64,000 nucleotides of DNA, taken from Cydia pomonella (taxonomy: Eukaryota; Arthropoda; Insecta; Lepidoptera; Tortricidae). The notes beneath the pieces are model-generated. The model did not search any database. It saw only the letters and a list, made by a program, of their open reading frames with translations, and had not been told where the DNA came from. A program made the translations under genes and the position numbers. How positions within the stretch are numbered: position 1 is the stretch's first letter; each line of letters begins with the position of its first letter. Location: positions 1,223,986-1,287,985 of the forward strand of contig NC_084730.1 of NCBI RefSeq assembly GCF_033807575.1, read 5' to 3'. Shown one piece after another: positions 39,001 through 48,055 of the stretch.

Positions 39001-39720
39001 TCATCATCATCTCATTTTAATTAACAATAGCATCTAAACCATCATCTGACAAAGTATCAAACGGGAGGCGATTACTAATTTTTTTACGTGTTTTGGTGGT
39101 CGCAATTCCTCAACTCACCAACGGAGCGGCAGCTGACGTCCACGAGAGTTCATTATATATAGCCGATAATCACTTTACGAGTTATCGCCCGGGAGGCGAT
39201 TGGTCATGGAAATCTGTTCCTGGCTCGCGGTTTATCAAGAAAGCATGTAATTTAAGTTATACCATGAAGTGAAGTGTTTATCAAAGTCACCCCAGGAATT
39301 AAATTAATTCCATTCTACGGTCCAGGGAACAAATAGGATTGCTTTGGATAAATAATACCTACTAAACTCTGAGATCCTAAAAAGGTGCTTAAAACAGCCA
39401 AAAAGCTGTCATCGTTCAGCGCTGAAGATTGAGCGTCTGTTAAATATGTTTGGGAGTGTTGTGTCACCCGGCGCTGCTAGATTGGAGCCGGGGTAGAATA
39501 ATTATAATTAATTTTGAATGAAATACAGGCCGTTCAATAGAGATCCGCATTAGCGAACCGCTCTATATCTATTTCATAATTATTTATTGAATTGAATCTA
39601 AAAGCTACCACTGTATGGTACTCACAGGGAAACCCAGCACAGTGTAGCGTTATCTGGCCAGCCGGCTTGTCCACTATCATTCTCAGGATGATGGTGGGAC
39701 TGTCCCGCAACCGTATTTTA
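39001..39720. other. No gene recognised; weak exon-like frame at 39617-39690
   Basis: The minus strand has an open stretch reading LRDSPTIILRMIVDKPAGQI and TLHCAGFP, followed by GTGAGTAC. No convincing acceptor is seen, and its end phase (1) does not fit the next DENND2-like exon (phase 0). It is left uncalled. Confidence 0.35.
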
Positions 39721-39721
39721 T

Positions 39722-39825
39722 TAAATAATAAATAAATATTATACAATTTTACACAGATAGACAGTAGGTTCAATAAGGCTTGTGTTATGGATACTAGATG
39801 ACGATATATATATATATATGTACTT
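39722..39825 (-). mobile_element. SINE family A, 3' fragment
   Basis: It reads the family 3' part with GTTCAATAAGGCTTGTGTTA and an (AT)n run at 39807-39817, and then stops. Confidence 0.75.
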
Positions 39826-39917
39826 GTGACGTTTACACAATAAAAGTATTTGCGAAACTACCTGCAAGTCGACACTCAGTTGTCAAGTGCCAAGCGACCA
39901 GCTGGGTCGCAAAGCAT

Positions 39918-40055
39918 ACAATACAATACAAATCCTCTTTATTGCAACCTCAGAAAAAATGTACATGGAAAAACATATAATACATGAAGATAGAGGTAAA
40001 CAACAGGCGGCCTTATCCCTACAGAGCGATCTCTTCCAGACAACCTTTAGGTAGT
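39918..40055 (-). repeat. LINE 3' untranslated fragment
   Basis: Same 3' end as at 21577: CAATACAATACAAATCCTCT on the plus strand, then AGGTAAACAACAGGCGG and TCTTCCAGACAACCTTTAGG. Confidence 0.75.
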
Positions 40056-40315
40056 GGAGAAATGAAACTTAATTTAATTAATTAGGAGGTGCAAAAAACT
40101 AAATTAAAACTAAATAGCAGTAGACAATACTTTTAAAATGTAAGTCTACAACAGTAAGACAATACATATACATACTACTTACATAATTAATTATATACAT
40201 TATATACAGTACTATATAATTCTTGCCAAAAGAGATAACCAGTAACGCGTACAGAAACGCTTAGGAAGAGGCAGATAAGATGGGATTTGAAAATAGCAAG
40301 GGAGGAGGAGGGAGT

Positions 40316-40445
40316 TTTCTTTGACAATCCACCTCTATTTCAAATGTATATTTCAAAACACTGTGTTGTACCCACAAATAAATGACCTTACCAGGATTAG
40401 AACCCGGGCCCTTCTGCTTCGTAGGCAGGGTCACTGTAGACTAGG
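40316..40445. repeat. Fragments of MITE family A and SINE family A side by side
   Basis: 40316-40344 reads TTTTCTTTGACAATCCACCT (MITE A right arm). 40370-40445 reads a family A SINE head on the minus strand (GGCAGGGTCACTGTAGACTA, complement of the head). Confidence 0.7.
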
Positions 40446-40811
40446 TTAGGATGCCGTTTATTTGATTAACTGTATCTAGGACAAATGATTGCCCAAAACC
40501 GATGAACCGAAAATTTACCTACCGTTTTCCAACGGTCCTATTAACTGTTCTTTTAAACAATTAAAAGGCATTGAACCTTGACGAACTTTAATCGCAATCA
40601 AGCAAAAACAATGATTCTAAGTGGACTTCAGTTTTATGGGTTTCGTATCCGGATGTCAACGGGACTTTACACCGTTTTATTTTTTTATTTCCGTTAATTT
40701 TAAGGGTGCATTCTTGAGCTGCTAAAACTAATAAACTAAAAGAATAATATCAAGAAATATTTTTTTTTAAATATTGAGAAATACAATATTCGTCAGTCGC
40801 GACACCCGAGA
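40446..40811. other. No gene recognised
   Basis: AT-rich. Around 40665-40715 a block similar to the 24.7-kb element end (TTACACCGTTTTATTTTTTT, TAAGGGTGCATTCTTGAGC) is present. Confidence 0.4.
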
Positions 40812-41077
40812 CATAAATAAATAATATTATAGGACATTAATTACACAAATTGACTAAGTCCCACAGTAAGCTCAATAAGGCTTGTGTTGAGGGTACTTAG
40901 ACAACGATATATATAATATATAAATATTTATAAATACTTAAATACATAGAAAACACCCTTGACCCAGGAACAAATATCCATGCTCATCACACGAATAAAT
41001 GCCCTTACCAGGATTTGAACCTGGGACCATCGGCTTCATAGGTAGGGTCACTACCCACGAGGCCAGACCGGTCGTCA
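40812..41077 (-). mobile_element. tRNA-derived SINE, family A
   Basis: The head is at 41075-41005 on the minus strand with TCTGGCCTCGTGGGTAGTG, and the body is complete to the TTTATTTATG tail. It is followed directly by a family B MITE fragment (41078-41165). Confidence 0.88.
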
Positions 41078-41325
41078 ACATCGACATCTAGTGTCATATC
41101 GACTACGAAAATAATAAGTGTTTTGGTACCAAAACTGATGTATGGAGTGAGCACCATATGCTACTTATTTCTCTATGGTATGGGGTGGCGCCTCGTAACT
41201 GGTGAATTTCCAATATGACTTGGAACTCCGGTAACCGTTTGAGAAGTATAACACTCTTACGGTAGATGCCGCTAGGGTGCCTCCCTAAAGGCCTATATGG
41301 TGGATATATTCGCTGTCCATGGATG

Positions 41326-41412
41326 AGGTCTTGGTAACTCAGAGCAATGGGCTAGCGATCCAGCGTCGTGAGTTAAAGTCACCCAAGACAGGATATTTTT
41401 CCTTTTTTAATT
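41326..41412 (+). mobile_element. SINE family G, damaged
   Basis: It reads ATGAGGTCTTGGTAACTCAG and ATCCAGCGTCGTGAGTTAAA with a T-rich tail, a mutated version of 10712-10800. Confidence 0.6.
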
Positions 41413-41434
41413 GATTCTAAACTTAACAGCATCG

Positions 41435-43176
41435 CACAGTGTGGGATTTTCGATCAGATTTGACTATTTTCATTGTTTAATTCATCGCATTAGTCTCGTC
41501 AAATAAAAGCTCAGAATGAAACTCCAAAATTTCTATCATGCGTAGTTTTGGAGATAATCATAATCTTGAGAAATGTCCATAGAAAACATAGAAACGAAAT
41601 TTCTTATTTTATGTGCATCTTTTTTGTGTCAATCTAATTTATATCTATTAGGGATATATTGAAGTATACATTTCATCAAAATAAAGTTAAAATTTCTTAT
41701 TCTGGGTGGCGATATAATTTTTTTTAATATATTGAAAAACTTTTTTTTGCTCGATAATCCTACATTTTATTTCTAAACGAAACTGTTCTATGCTATAAAA
41801 GGCGGTACTGAAAAAAAAAAATGAATTAAAATAACGCAGGATTGCCGAGATATGCATTTTTAAATATTTGGGTCAGGGCTGTCACATAACTCCGGTGGTG
41901 TACCTAGGTGAATACCTACATAGTTACAATGTCTGGAAATACAATGAATTATAATGATTAATCTTTATTGTTTTGATATTTAAGCATTTATTCAGTACAT
42001 TAAGTATTTATAAGATAAATTGTTACACCACAACGGATGTGTTGTTATGTTACTAAGCAATATGGTCTTGCCTAAAAGCCTTAACTCTACAGCAGAACGA
42101 ACGGTCATATCAGCACTGCGTTATATCTCTGATGAAGGATATCATGTGGTATTGGGAAAGGGTCCGCCCTCGTAAAGCAATTGCTGAAACCCAATACTTA
42201 TACATTATATCTGGAGGAGCGGGGGTGAGGCGTCATGGTGCCGGTAAAGACCCATGACGCTGCTTTGCCCCGGCAGGAGCTGACCCAGGCCGGTGAATCC
42301 AGGAACAAATTCTGGCGTTATGACAGAGAGCACCACACGAGGAAAATCAATAAGCAAATTACAATCCTAGATCTTTTTCGGTGTGCGTTAGAGTCATCTG
42401 ATCCTTACATTTCACATTTCTCCCTGAAAGACCGTTTAAGTAAACAAAAACGTCAGCCTATTCCGGCAAAAGTTTTGGCCATTTTAAAACCAATCGAACC
42501 AAATTCTTCCATTGCAACAGAGGAGTCGGATTTGGAGTTAAGCACGGATTGAATTCTCCCTACAGAAGAAATTCTACTTCATTCAGATGATGATGATAAT
42601 GATGTTGACGACTGAAGACGATTCTCATTTAACTGGTTAATTCAAATTATCTGTTAAAAACTATATTACTGTATCATGTCTTAAAGTCAATCTTGACAAC
42701 CCTATTTCCATAGAAATCGGTAAAAAACTTAGAAATGTTATAAATCCTAAATCCCGCAAGATTAGCTTTTGAAATTTTGAGTAGTTATAGTTAACCATAT
42801 TTTAAATACATTTAATAAAAAATAAAACGCTAATATCGGAAAATATAGGAGATATAAAAAAAATGTTTGAAAACTTTAGTAATTTCTAACTTTTAACTGA
42901 ATGGCACTAAAATGCTGGATTTTTCGTACAATTAATGAGTATCTCTCACTAAAACTCAGAAATAAAAATTGGAACTATATTGACGGTACTTTAGTAATTA
43001 TGCCAATAAACATGTTTTCTTAAGGTCATTGACCTGATCAACAAAAAATATTGTGCATTAACTAGAACGCAAGATAATCATTCGGGAGTTTTACACTGGG
43101 ATGCAGGATATTATAATGCGTATTATAAAAATATAAAACGAGGGTGGTCAAAACTGATCGAAAATCCCACACAGTG
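41435..43176. mobile_element. Transib-like DNA element, 1742 bp, non-autonomous
   Basis: The left end reads CACAGTGTGGGATTTTCGAT and the right end, on the minus strand, CACTGTGTGGGATTTTCGAT, so they differ at one base. The similarity continues for about 30 bp. A perfect 5-bp direct duplication, CATCG, flanks the element (41430-41434 and 43177-43181). Ends beginning CACWGTG with a 5-bp GC-containing duplication are the features of Transib transposons, the family related to RAG1. The interior is AT-rich and has one 105-codon frame that I do not recognise. Confidence 0.75.
42235..42552 (+). CDS. Unrecognised frame inside the Transib-like element
   Basis: It encodes 105 residues, starting MVPVKTHDAALPRQELTQAG, with a polar, lysine-rich middle and the acidic end SSIATEESDLELSTD. 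After the stop the same frame continues with an Asp run (SDDDDNDVDD) before a second stop. The codon use is less AT-biased than in the surrounding element. It may be a transposase remnant or a chance frame, and I do not recognise any transposase motif in it. Confidence 0.3.
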   Translation: MVPVKTHDAALPRQELTQAGESRNKFWRYDREHHTRKINKQITILDLFRCALESSDPYISHFSLKDRLSKQKRQPIPAKVLAILKPIEPNSSIATEESDLELSTD

Positions 43177-43234
43177 CATCGTTCGCATTCGTTATTGCAT
43201 GATACAAAATTAATTTAGTTTTAGACATTTGTCC

Positions 43235-43577
43235 TCCTGCTAGGCGACCCAGGTACGCTCTTTTTAAGTTCCGATCTTCGTCCATTCTCTCAAGGTGGCC
43301 AAACCAACGGAGTCTGTGGGCTTTACTTTCTCCCATGATGTTAGGTTCAGCCACTAGGTCTTCAATCTCACGGTTCTTAAGGACCTATCCCCCCCTATCG
43401 GACGCCCTAGGTATCGCTGGAGCGACATGGTGGAGGCGGATCTGCGCGAGCTTCGAGTCGACAATTGGCGAGACCAGACCAGGCACAGGACCGAGAAAAG
43501 TGGCGCTGTCTTGTGTCGGAGGCCAAGTCTCATTTTGTGTCGCTAAGCCAACGGAGTAAGTAAGTAAGTAAGTTTAC
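43235..43577. pseudogene. LINE fragment with 5' inversion (twin priming)
   Basis: The left half, on the minus strand, reads HRLRWFGHLERMDEDRNLKR, then AYLGRLAGG. The right half, on the plus strand, continues the same protein with IGRPRYRWSDMVEADLRELR, then TEKWRCLVSEAKSHFVS and a stop, followed by (GTAA)n. A perfect 10-bp duplication, ACATTTGTCC, brackets both halves (43225-43234 and 43578-43587). One insertion event with an inverted 5' part explains this arrangement. Confidence 0.88.
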
Positions 43578-43587
43578 ACATTTGTCC

Positions 43588-44225
43588 ATTCCAGAGGGAA
43601 TGCTATAAAGTTTTTTACAAAATTGCCTCATTTACTTGAAATGAAACTACTTAAGACTCACCTTGCGATTCCATTTTGAATGATGTCATGCAACACTGCA
43701 CAATTTAATTAGGCTGTAACCAGCAGCAAAACACGCAACTTTAAGATGCTTTATTATTACCTAATAACAGTAATCACAACTCACAATTCATAATATTCAT
43801 AAAAAAAGATAAGTAGCTAAATGATTATCACATGAAGAAGCAAATACGCACTTAATTTCGAAACGCAATTTAAAATGTCTTCACAAATATTTTCCACAAC
43901 AAGTTGTATTTACACGTAAATTTTAAATAATGAAGAGTTCAATTGTAGAGTTAAAATAGAGTCGTTTGGTTTTTTTTTGTTAATTTTTTTATTTTTAACA
44001 CGCGTGCACTTGTTATTAATCATCATTATTAACCGTGTTTTCGAAGGTCCGTGCGTATGGAACGCATTCTTCGTTCTAAATCAATGACTGTATGTTACAT
44101 TTCTTAACGATGATAACACGGTCGTAAAACTGTGATGGTCAGAAACGGTGTTATGCTGTAAGGAAACAAACATAAATGTATTATTAAGACGATAGTGGAG
44201 GACCCGCGCGAAATCACCTTTTCAT
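43588..44225. other. No gene recognised; possible short exon at 43662-43689
   Basis: On the minus strand ATG at 43689 opens MTSFKMESQ and reaches the consensus donor CAAG/GTGAGTC at 43661. This could be a first exon, but its phase (1) does not fit the most upstream exon found for the DENND2-like gene. It stays a suggestion. Confidence 0.25.
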
Positions 44226-44232
44226 ACGAACG

Positions 44233-44470
44233 TAGTCCTCATTTTCCTCTCTGGATAACATTATTGAACATATTTTGACACAATTTGTTGTATATCAACC
44301 ACAGCTATGCCCCTACTTTCGATTTTTAAATTATTATAAAAGTTAGTTGCAGTTAAAATTTGTATGAAATCTGTTTTTTGTGCCTAATTAGTACAATAAT
44401 AAAAAAATCGAAAAAAGTCAAACGTAGGGGCATAGCTATAGTTAATGAGAGGAAAATGGGGACTACGTGG
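44233..44470. mobile_element. Palindromic MITE with GGGGCATAGCTA arms
   Basis: The left arm has CGTAGTCCTCATTTTCCTCT and AGCTATGCCCCTAC. The right arm has GTAGGGGCATAGCTATAG and GAGAGGAAAATGGGGACTAC. Confidence 0.75.
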
Positions 44471-44499
44471 AGAAGCGGCCGTCTTTCCTCTTAATCTTC

Positions 44500-44555
44500 C
44501 TGTCCCGGCTTTTTGTAACGGCGCATAGGAGCCTGGGGTCCGCTTAGCAACTATA
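44500..44555 (-). mobile_element. SINE family B, 3' end only
   Basis: The minus strand reads the tail block (GCGGACCCCAGGCTCCTATG) with several changes. No head is present. Confidence 0.6.
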
Positions 44556-44880
44556 TTAAACTACTGGATCTATGAGCTATAGACCTCGCATAGCATAGAT
44601 TAAACTAATAATAGCAAAAAAAAAAAAATTAATATTATATTTTATAAACGAATCTCTCACGCGTTAAGTAAGATTATATAAAAAATAAACTTGGAACACA
44701 AATCCATGAGTCAGGAACACATATCATCTAGGTATACAAAGGTCTTTAGCGGTAAATGAACTGAGGATTATCTGTATAGGCAAGGTCACTTCTATCTACA
44801 CATTAACTGGATACTTTAGTCCGGTTTCCACCGCGAACGAGAAATGAGCGAGAAATGGCTAAGTTGAGCGGATCTCGTTT

Positions 44881-45645
44881 TTAGGGTTCCGTAGCCAAAT
44901 GGCAAAAAACGGAACCCTTATAGATTCGTCATGTCCGTCTGTCTGTCCGATTCTGTCACAGTCACTTTTTTCCGAAACTATAAGAGCTGTACTGTTCAAA
45001 CTTAGTAAGTGGATGTATTCTATGAACCGCATTAAGATTTTCACAAAAAAATAGAAAAATACAATAAATTTTGGGGGTTCCCCATACTTAGAACTGAAAC
45101 TCAAAAAATCTTTTTTCATCAAACCCATACGTGTGGGGTATCTATGGATAGGTCTTCAAAAATGATATTGAGGTTTCTAATATCATTTTTTTCTAAAATG
45201 AATAGTTTGCGCGAGAGACACTTCCAAAGTGGTAACATGTGTCCTCCCCCCCCCCCCCGTAACTTCTAAAATAACAGAATAAAAAATCTAAAAAAAATAT
45301 ATGATATACATTGCCATGTAAACTTCCACCGAAAATTGGTTTGAACGAGATCTAGTAAGTAGTTTTTTTTTAATACGTCATAAAATTAAAAAAAATTTTT
45401 TTTCATCAAACATATACGTGTGGGGTATCTATGGATAGGTCTTCAAAAATGATATTTAGGTTCCTGATATAATTTTTTTCTAAACTGAACAGTTTGCGCG
45501 AGAGACACTTCCAAAGTGGTAAAATGTGTGTCCAAAGTGGTAAAATGTTGAACAAGATCTAGTAAGTAGATTTTTTTTTAATACGTCTTAAATTGTACGG
45601 AACCCTTCATGCGCGAGTCCGACTCGCACTTGGCCGCTTTTATAA
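44881..45645 (-). mobile_element. Helitron-like repeat (family H), nearly complete
   Basis: On the minus strand it runs from AAAAGCGGCCAAGTGCGAGT (45645) to the terminal stem GGTTCCGT/ACGGAACC and CTAA at about 44882. It also has the duplicated inner block. The host sequence on both sides is the Harbinger-like element. Confidence 0.75.
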
Positions 45646-45784
45646 AATAGGTTTGCGTTTCCACCAACAGAGTTTAGTTGTTTAATTCCCACCGAAAAAA
45701 AGAGAAATGAAAAAGAGGAACGAGCGGAGCCGGCTGAGCGGAAAATGAGAAATAGAAAATGAAAAAAATTTCACAAAGAGCGAG

Positions 45785-47422
45785 TTTTTTTTTTTTTTTT
45801 TTATCTTTATTTAACGAGCTTAGTCTAAAAGACGATGCCGCTCAGTAGTACACATCGAGAAGTGTTCTTACACTAAAACATTTAAAACCTAAACAGATCA
45901 TTATTTTCGTCTTTGGATGCCCACCATCACCATACTGAACAGAGCTCTAGCCTCCCTTGATTGAGGGAAAGCTAAAATCCTGTTACAGCCGTCCAACTCC
46001 TTAATATTAATGCCTTGGAGCAAAAGATCATTCCTTCTGTCCTCGTTCCGAACACACTCCATCATGATATGATAGACATCTTCTAATTTACCACACTCTG
46101 AACATTCGGGTGACTGGACTTTTCTCATTAAAAATGCAAATTTATTGAGTGGTATGTGCCCGGAGCGAAGTCTGAAAGCAGTTACAAGTTGAGATCTACA
46201 TAGGTCACTACTATCAAACCACGGGGTTTTCCATGGCTCGGGTTGAATGGTTTTATACCATATTCCCCTTTCCACCGACCTTTGATCAAAATGCTCTTTC
46301 CATAATATATGACAGTTTGTCTTCAATAAATGTATGTACTCTGTGAAGTATGGTTGAACTGTTACAGGCACTCCATCAGATGATGCTTCTTTAGCTAGAT
46401 TGTCCACTATCTCATTTCCTGATATGCCTATGTGTGATGGTATCCACTGAAGGACCACAAGTTTTGATTTATCACGTAGTTTAAATATAGCGTCAATAAT
46501 AGCATATGCTGTTGGACTTCCTCTAACATCAACTGCACATTTTAGTAAATGCTGGAGAGAGCTTCGAGAGTCAGTGAAAATCACAAATCTTTCATATTCT
46601 ACTGATTCTATATAGCCAATGGCCTCTAAAATAGCAATAAGTTCGATGTTCATTATTGATAATTCCCCATCAAAACTAAATTTCATGTTGCTCAATTTTT
46701 GTGGGTCATAAAGGGCAGCTCCTCTATTGCTGTCTTGTTTTGAGCCATCGGTATAAATCTTGTAATACCCGTCATACTTATCATTTAATATTTGAGAGCA
46801 GATACTTTTCAGATTATGCATATCATAATTACGTTTTGCATTGGTGATACCCTCTATGTTGCAAATAACGATGTTAGATAAATCGAAGCTGCTTATCCAT
46901 GAGTCTAATTTAAACATTCCTGGCTGTTTGCTTGAATATACATTGATATCTTTAACTAAATCATACATAGACAACAATAAAGGAGTTGGTCTTTTCCATG
47001 ATCTTCGAGAAATAGACGATTTCAATTGTTGGAGAAGGTTCAGAATCACGTTACCTAACTGCGACTTTGATTTTAGCAAGAATTTTCCGGCAAGAAATCT
47101 ACGTCGGATATGTAATGGCTGTAAACAGAGTTCGCTCTCCATGACATGGATGGGTGTACTTTTAATGAATCCTCCAATGGTCCGCATTGCTTGGTTTTGA
47201 ATTTTTTCAAGTTTAAATAAGTTTAACTTGGAACTATTATCAAATAAAAAACTAGCGTAATCTAAGCGGCTTCTGATAATTGAAATGTATAAACGTCTTA
47301 AGTGTTTAGGGTGAATACCCCACCCCGGTCCAACTAGGACTTTGAAAATATCCAGGAATTTTAATATTTTTTGCGAAATTTCTTGTATATGTTTGTTCCA
47401 ACGTAAAGATCTGTCCATCCAT
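45785..47422 (-). mobile_element. 5'-truncated LINE insertion
   Basis: A poly-A tail (T run on the plus strand, 45785-45803) closes the 3' end, and the 5' end is cut inside the coding region at 47422. A perfect 9-bp direct duplication, AAGAGCGAG, brackets the insertion (45776-45784 and 47423-47431). The long intact frame and the exact duplication suggest a young insertion. Confidence 0.92.
45901..47418 (-). CDS. LINE ORF2 C-terminal part with RNase H
   Basis: 505 residues. Residues 1-130 are the region after the RT domain (RSLRWNKHIQEISQKI, RRLYISIIRSRLDYA). Residues 218-346 form an RNase H domain: YTDGSK (Asp224), MNIELIAILEA (Glu259), FTDSRSSL (Asp283) and WIPSHIGISGNEIVDNLAKE (Asp339), so the four catalytic acids are present. 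At 439-455 a CX2CX7HX4C knuckle (ECSECGKLEDVYHIMMEC) follows. RNase H after RT is found in the I/LOA/R1-related groups and absent from most Jockey elements. The endonuclease and catalytic RT motifs are missing, so this copy cannot move itself. The Met is only the first in the remaining frame. Confidence 0.93.
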   Translation of the reverse strand: MDRSLRWNKHIQEISQKILKFLDIFKVLVGPGWGIHPKHLRRLYISIIRSRLDYASFLFDNSSKLNLFKLEKIQNQAMRTIGGFIKSTPIHVMESELCLQPLHIRRRFLAGKFLLKSKSQLGNVILNLLQQLKSSISRRSWKRPTPLLLSMYDLVKDINVYSSKQPGMFKLDSWISSFDLSNIVICNIEGITNAKRNYDMHNLKSICSQILNDKYDGYYKIYTDGSKQDSNRGAALYDPQKLSNMKFSFDGELSIMNIELIAILEAIGYIESVEYERFVIFTDSRSSLQHLLKCAVDVRGSPTAYAIIDAIFKLRDKSKLVVLQWIPSHIGISGNEIVDNLAKEASSDGVPVTVQPYFTEYIHLLKTNCHILWKEHFDQRSVERGIWYKTIQPEPWKTPWFDSSDLCRSQLVTAFRLRSGHIPLNKFAFLMRKVQSPECSECGKLEDVYHIMMECVRNEDRRNDLLLQGINIKELDGCNRILAFPQSREARALFSMVMVGIQRRK

Positions 47423-47478
47423 AAGAGCGAGTTCAGTTAAAGTTTTGAACTGGTTGTGCGAGGTCGTGTTGAAACGGG

Positions 47479-47838
47479 ATGTTCAGTGACACGGAATCAA
47501 GCGAAATGAGTGATGACAAGCTTTTGTTTTGGTTATGCCAGCACATTCGAGGAAGAACTCTTAAAGGGAAATATAGGCTATTCGACGATTTAGACGACGA
47601 AAAATTTAAGAACTTTTACCGGGTTACCGGAGAACAATTTTTGACACTAGTTGAAGCAGATATCTTAAAACAAAATATTAACTACAGGAAAGCTATTACA
47701 CTTTCAGAAAAGTTAGCTGACGACGGGGAAGGGCGTGGAGACAGCCAACGAGTCCTTTTCAAACTAGTCGGCCGGACCTTGACGCAGCGGACCCATTTTA
47801 ACTCGTTTGACTCGTTCTGCTCACCTCTTTCTCTGTAG
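47479..47838 (+). pseudogene. Harbinger transposase-like N-terminal remnant
   Basis: The frame starts MFSDTESSEMSDDKLLFWLC. It then reads FKNFYRVTGEQFLTLVEADI and NINYRKAITLSEKLA, which match the region before the catalytic domain in Harbinger/HARBI1-type transposases (a Phe-Arg-Met-x-x-x-x-Phe block, then NYRxAIxxxExLA). After LADDGEG the similarity ends abruptly, and the DDE domain is missing. The remaining residues to the stop come from the element's far end. It lies 48 bp from the LINE target duplication. Confidence 0.72.
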
Positions 47839-48055
47839 AAACCTAGAACGCTCCTATGTAATTTACCATTGCGAGTTGAACAAGCTCCGTAATGACACCG
47901 CTCCGCTCTCAAGAACTGTGCGAGTTCATTTCAACTGTTTTTGATCGGTTTGTCATTTCCGCTCGACTCTTTCTGGGTGGAAATACAAGTACATAGTTTA
48001 CTCTTACGAGTTAAGTTATTAATGAGTCCGCTCTGCTCGCGGTGGAAACCGGGCT

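Larger units (their letters stand above)
44820..48055. mobile_element. PIF/Harbinger-like element with nested insertions
   Basis: The inverted ends are CCGGTTTCCACCGCGAACGA at 44821 and the complement GCTCGCGGTGGAAACCGGGC ending near 48054. GAGCGG and CCGCTC motifs repeat inside both ends. A Harbinger-like N-terminal coding part lies at 47479. A family H repeat (44881-45645) and a LINE (45785-47422) interrupt it. The original element would be about 0.85 kb, a deletion derivative. I could not fix the short target duplication expected for this superfamily. Confidence 0.65.

Noticed and set aside
39534..39773. Extra exon of the DENND2-like gene (LRDSPTIILRM)
   Set aside because: No good acceptor, its end phase does not fit, and no similarity to the family was seen.
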